DNA of 64,000 nucleotides from Verrucomicrobiia bacterium (GTDB lineage: Bacteria > Verrucomicrobiota > Verrucomicrobiia > Verrucomicrobiales > DEV007). Below, in pieces: positions 63,342 through 64,000 of this stretch. Both the position numbers and the translations under genes were made by a program. The stretch is taken from contig JAUIAH010000020.1 in the NCBI GenBank assembly GCA_030425385.1, positions 62,001-126,000 of the forward strand. Direction: 5' to 3'. Within the stretch, counting starts at the first letter, position 1, and the number at the start of each line of letters is the position of its first letter. Under the pieces are notes generated by a model. That model searched no databases. It was given only the letters and a program-made list of their open reading frames with translations, and was not told the DNA's origin.

Positions 63342-64000
63342 ATGCCCGATCCCGCTCATCACCTTTCGCGAGCGTTTGCCCGCGGACGGGGCACCTCGCA
63401 AGCCCCGCCCAACCGCTTCGAAAAGCTCTCGATAGCATGGGAACCCGAAGTCCAAGCAGGTGTCGCGCCGGATGGTGATCCAGAGAGTTCCCCTCGCCCA
63501 CTCAAGACGACCTTCTACGAGGACGACTCCCAAACCATCATCACCCACAATGACAGTCCGGACATTGGCTTCAACGCGAGTTTGAATCCGTATCGCGGAT
63601 GCGAACATGGCTGTGCCTATTGCTACGCCCGGCCTACCCACGAATATCTCGGCTTCAACGCCGGTTTGGATTTCGAATCCAAGATCATGGTGAAGAAACG
63701 CGCGGCCACGCTCTTGGAGAAAGCCCTCGGCAAGCCCTCTTGGAAACCCACACCGCTCGCCTGCAGTGGCGTGACGGATTGCTATCAACCCGTGGAGAAA
63801 GCGTTAGAAATCACGCGCGCCTGCCTCGCGGTGCTCGCGCGTCTCCGTCATCCCGTGGGGATCATCACCAAGAACCACCTCGTTACCCGCGACTGCGATC
63901 ATCTCGCGACTCTCGCAGCCTATCGCGCTTCTGCCGTCCATGTCTCCATCACCACGCTCGATCCGAATCTCGCCCATCGGTTAGAGCCACGCGCCTCCAG
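63342..64000 (+). CDS. PA0069-family radical SAM protein (partial, runs off the window)
   Basis: The frame from the ATG at 63342 is open to the window end (219 codons). It has FYEDDSQTIITHNDSPDIGF, NASLNPYRGCEHGCAYCYAR with the radical SAM CxxxCxxC cluster motif, then CSGVTDCYQPVEKALEITRA and HVSITTLDPNLAHRLEPRAS. This is the PA0069/spore-photolyase-like family, often annotated as DNA-repair related. The C-terminus is outside the window. The gene is divergent from nrdR. Confidence 0.9.
   Translation, partial: MPDPAHHLSRAFARGRGTSQAPPNRFEKLSIAWEPEVQAGVAPDGDPESSPRPLKTTFYEDDSQTIITHNDSPDIGFNASLNPYRGCEHGCAYCYARPTHEYLGFNAGLDFESKIMVKKRAATLLEKALGKPSWKPTPLACSGVTDCYQPVEKALEITRACLAVLARLRHPVGIITKNHLVTRDCDHLATLAAYRASAVHVSITTLDPNLAHRLEPRAS

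Overview
The window looks like a chromosomal segment of a Gram-negative, heterotrophic polysaccharide degrader, most likely Verrucomicrobiota (PVC group). This rests on gene style: paired secreted sulfatases, a 1220-residue LamG/thrombospondin-3/PA14 protein, PQQ-propeller and lactonase-propeller proteins, an S46 peptidase, a Tat-exported Gfo/Idh/MocA oxidoreductase, a DUF4212/SSS symporter pair and several anonymous helical lipoproteins. No 16S rRNA or tRNA gene was seen, so the taxon is inference.

Region 1 (1-5.4 kb) is a disturbed, relatively AT-rich accessory stretch. It holds a severed C-terminal end of a DEAD-box helicase, a secreted PQQ-propeller lipoprotein, a 49-residue basic protein, an ATP-grasp ligase, a truncated duplicate of the 5' end of an enolase-superfamily gene, and a secreted protein lying between the two copies of that duplication. 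Region 2 (5.4-7.3 kb) has the intact enolase-superfamily gene followed by a probable selenoprotein: an in-frame TGA in a UxxC redox motif with a hairpin just downstream.

Region 3 (7.3-21.8 kb) is a sugar-catabolic locus. A minus-strand operon (fucose-isomerase-like protein, split transketolase, FGGY kinase, periplasmic binding protein, DUF2291, ABC ATPase, permease) is divergent from an AraC regulator. Beside it is a rhamnogalacturonan-acetylesterase/esterase gene that looks split in two by a 1-bp frameshift. The gene set fits the transketolase route for D-apiose, a sugar of rhamnogalacturonan-II; this is inference. The operon is interrupted between ATPase and permease by a 1.5-kb element: a Y1 (REP-associated) transposase flanked by two arrays of hairpin repeats, each bounded by terminal inverted repeats.

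Region 4 (21.8-52 kb) is mostly ordinary: subtilase, SurE, phospholipase D-type synthase, the large LamG protein, an S46 peptidase with a coupled lipoprotein, a PadR regulator with a clear palindromic operator, gatC-gatA, a symporter pair, two sulfatases, and a two-component system translationally coupled to a large ankyrin protein. Region 5 (52-55.3 kb) contains a second case in which the 5' part of a gene (zinc ribbon/TPM protein) is duplicated around an unrelated insert. An 18-nt motif is shared with the first case. Region 6 (55.3-64 kb) has aconitase, a TfoX-C protein, a secreted lactonase-like propeller, a Gfo/Idh/MocA protein, a HIT protein, nrdR with two tandem NrdR boxes, and the start of a radical SAM gene that leaves the window.
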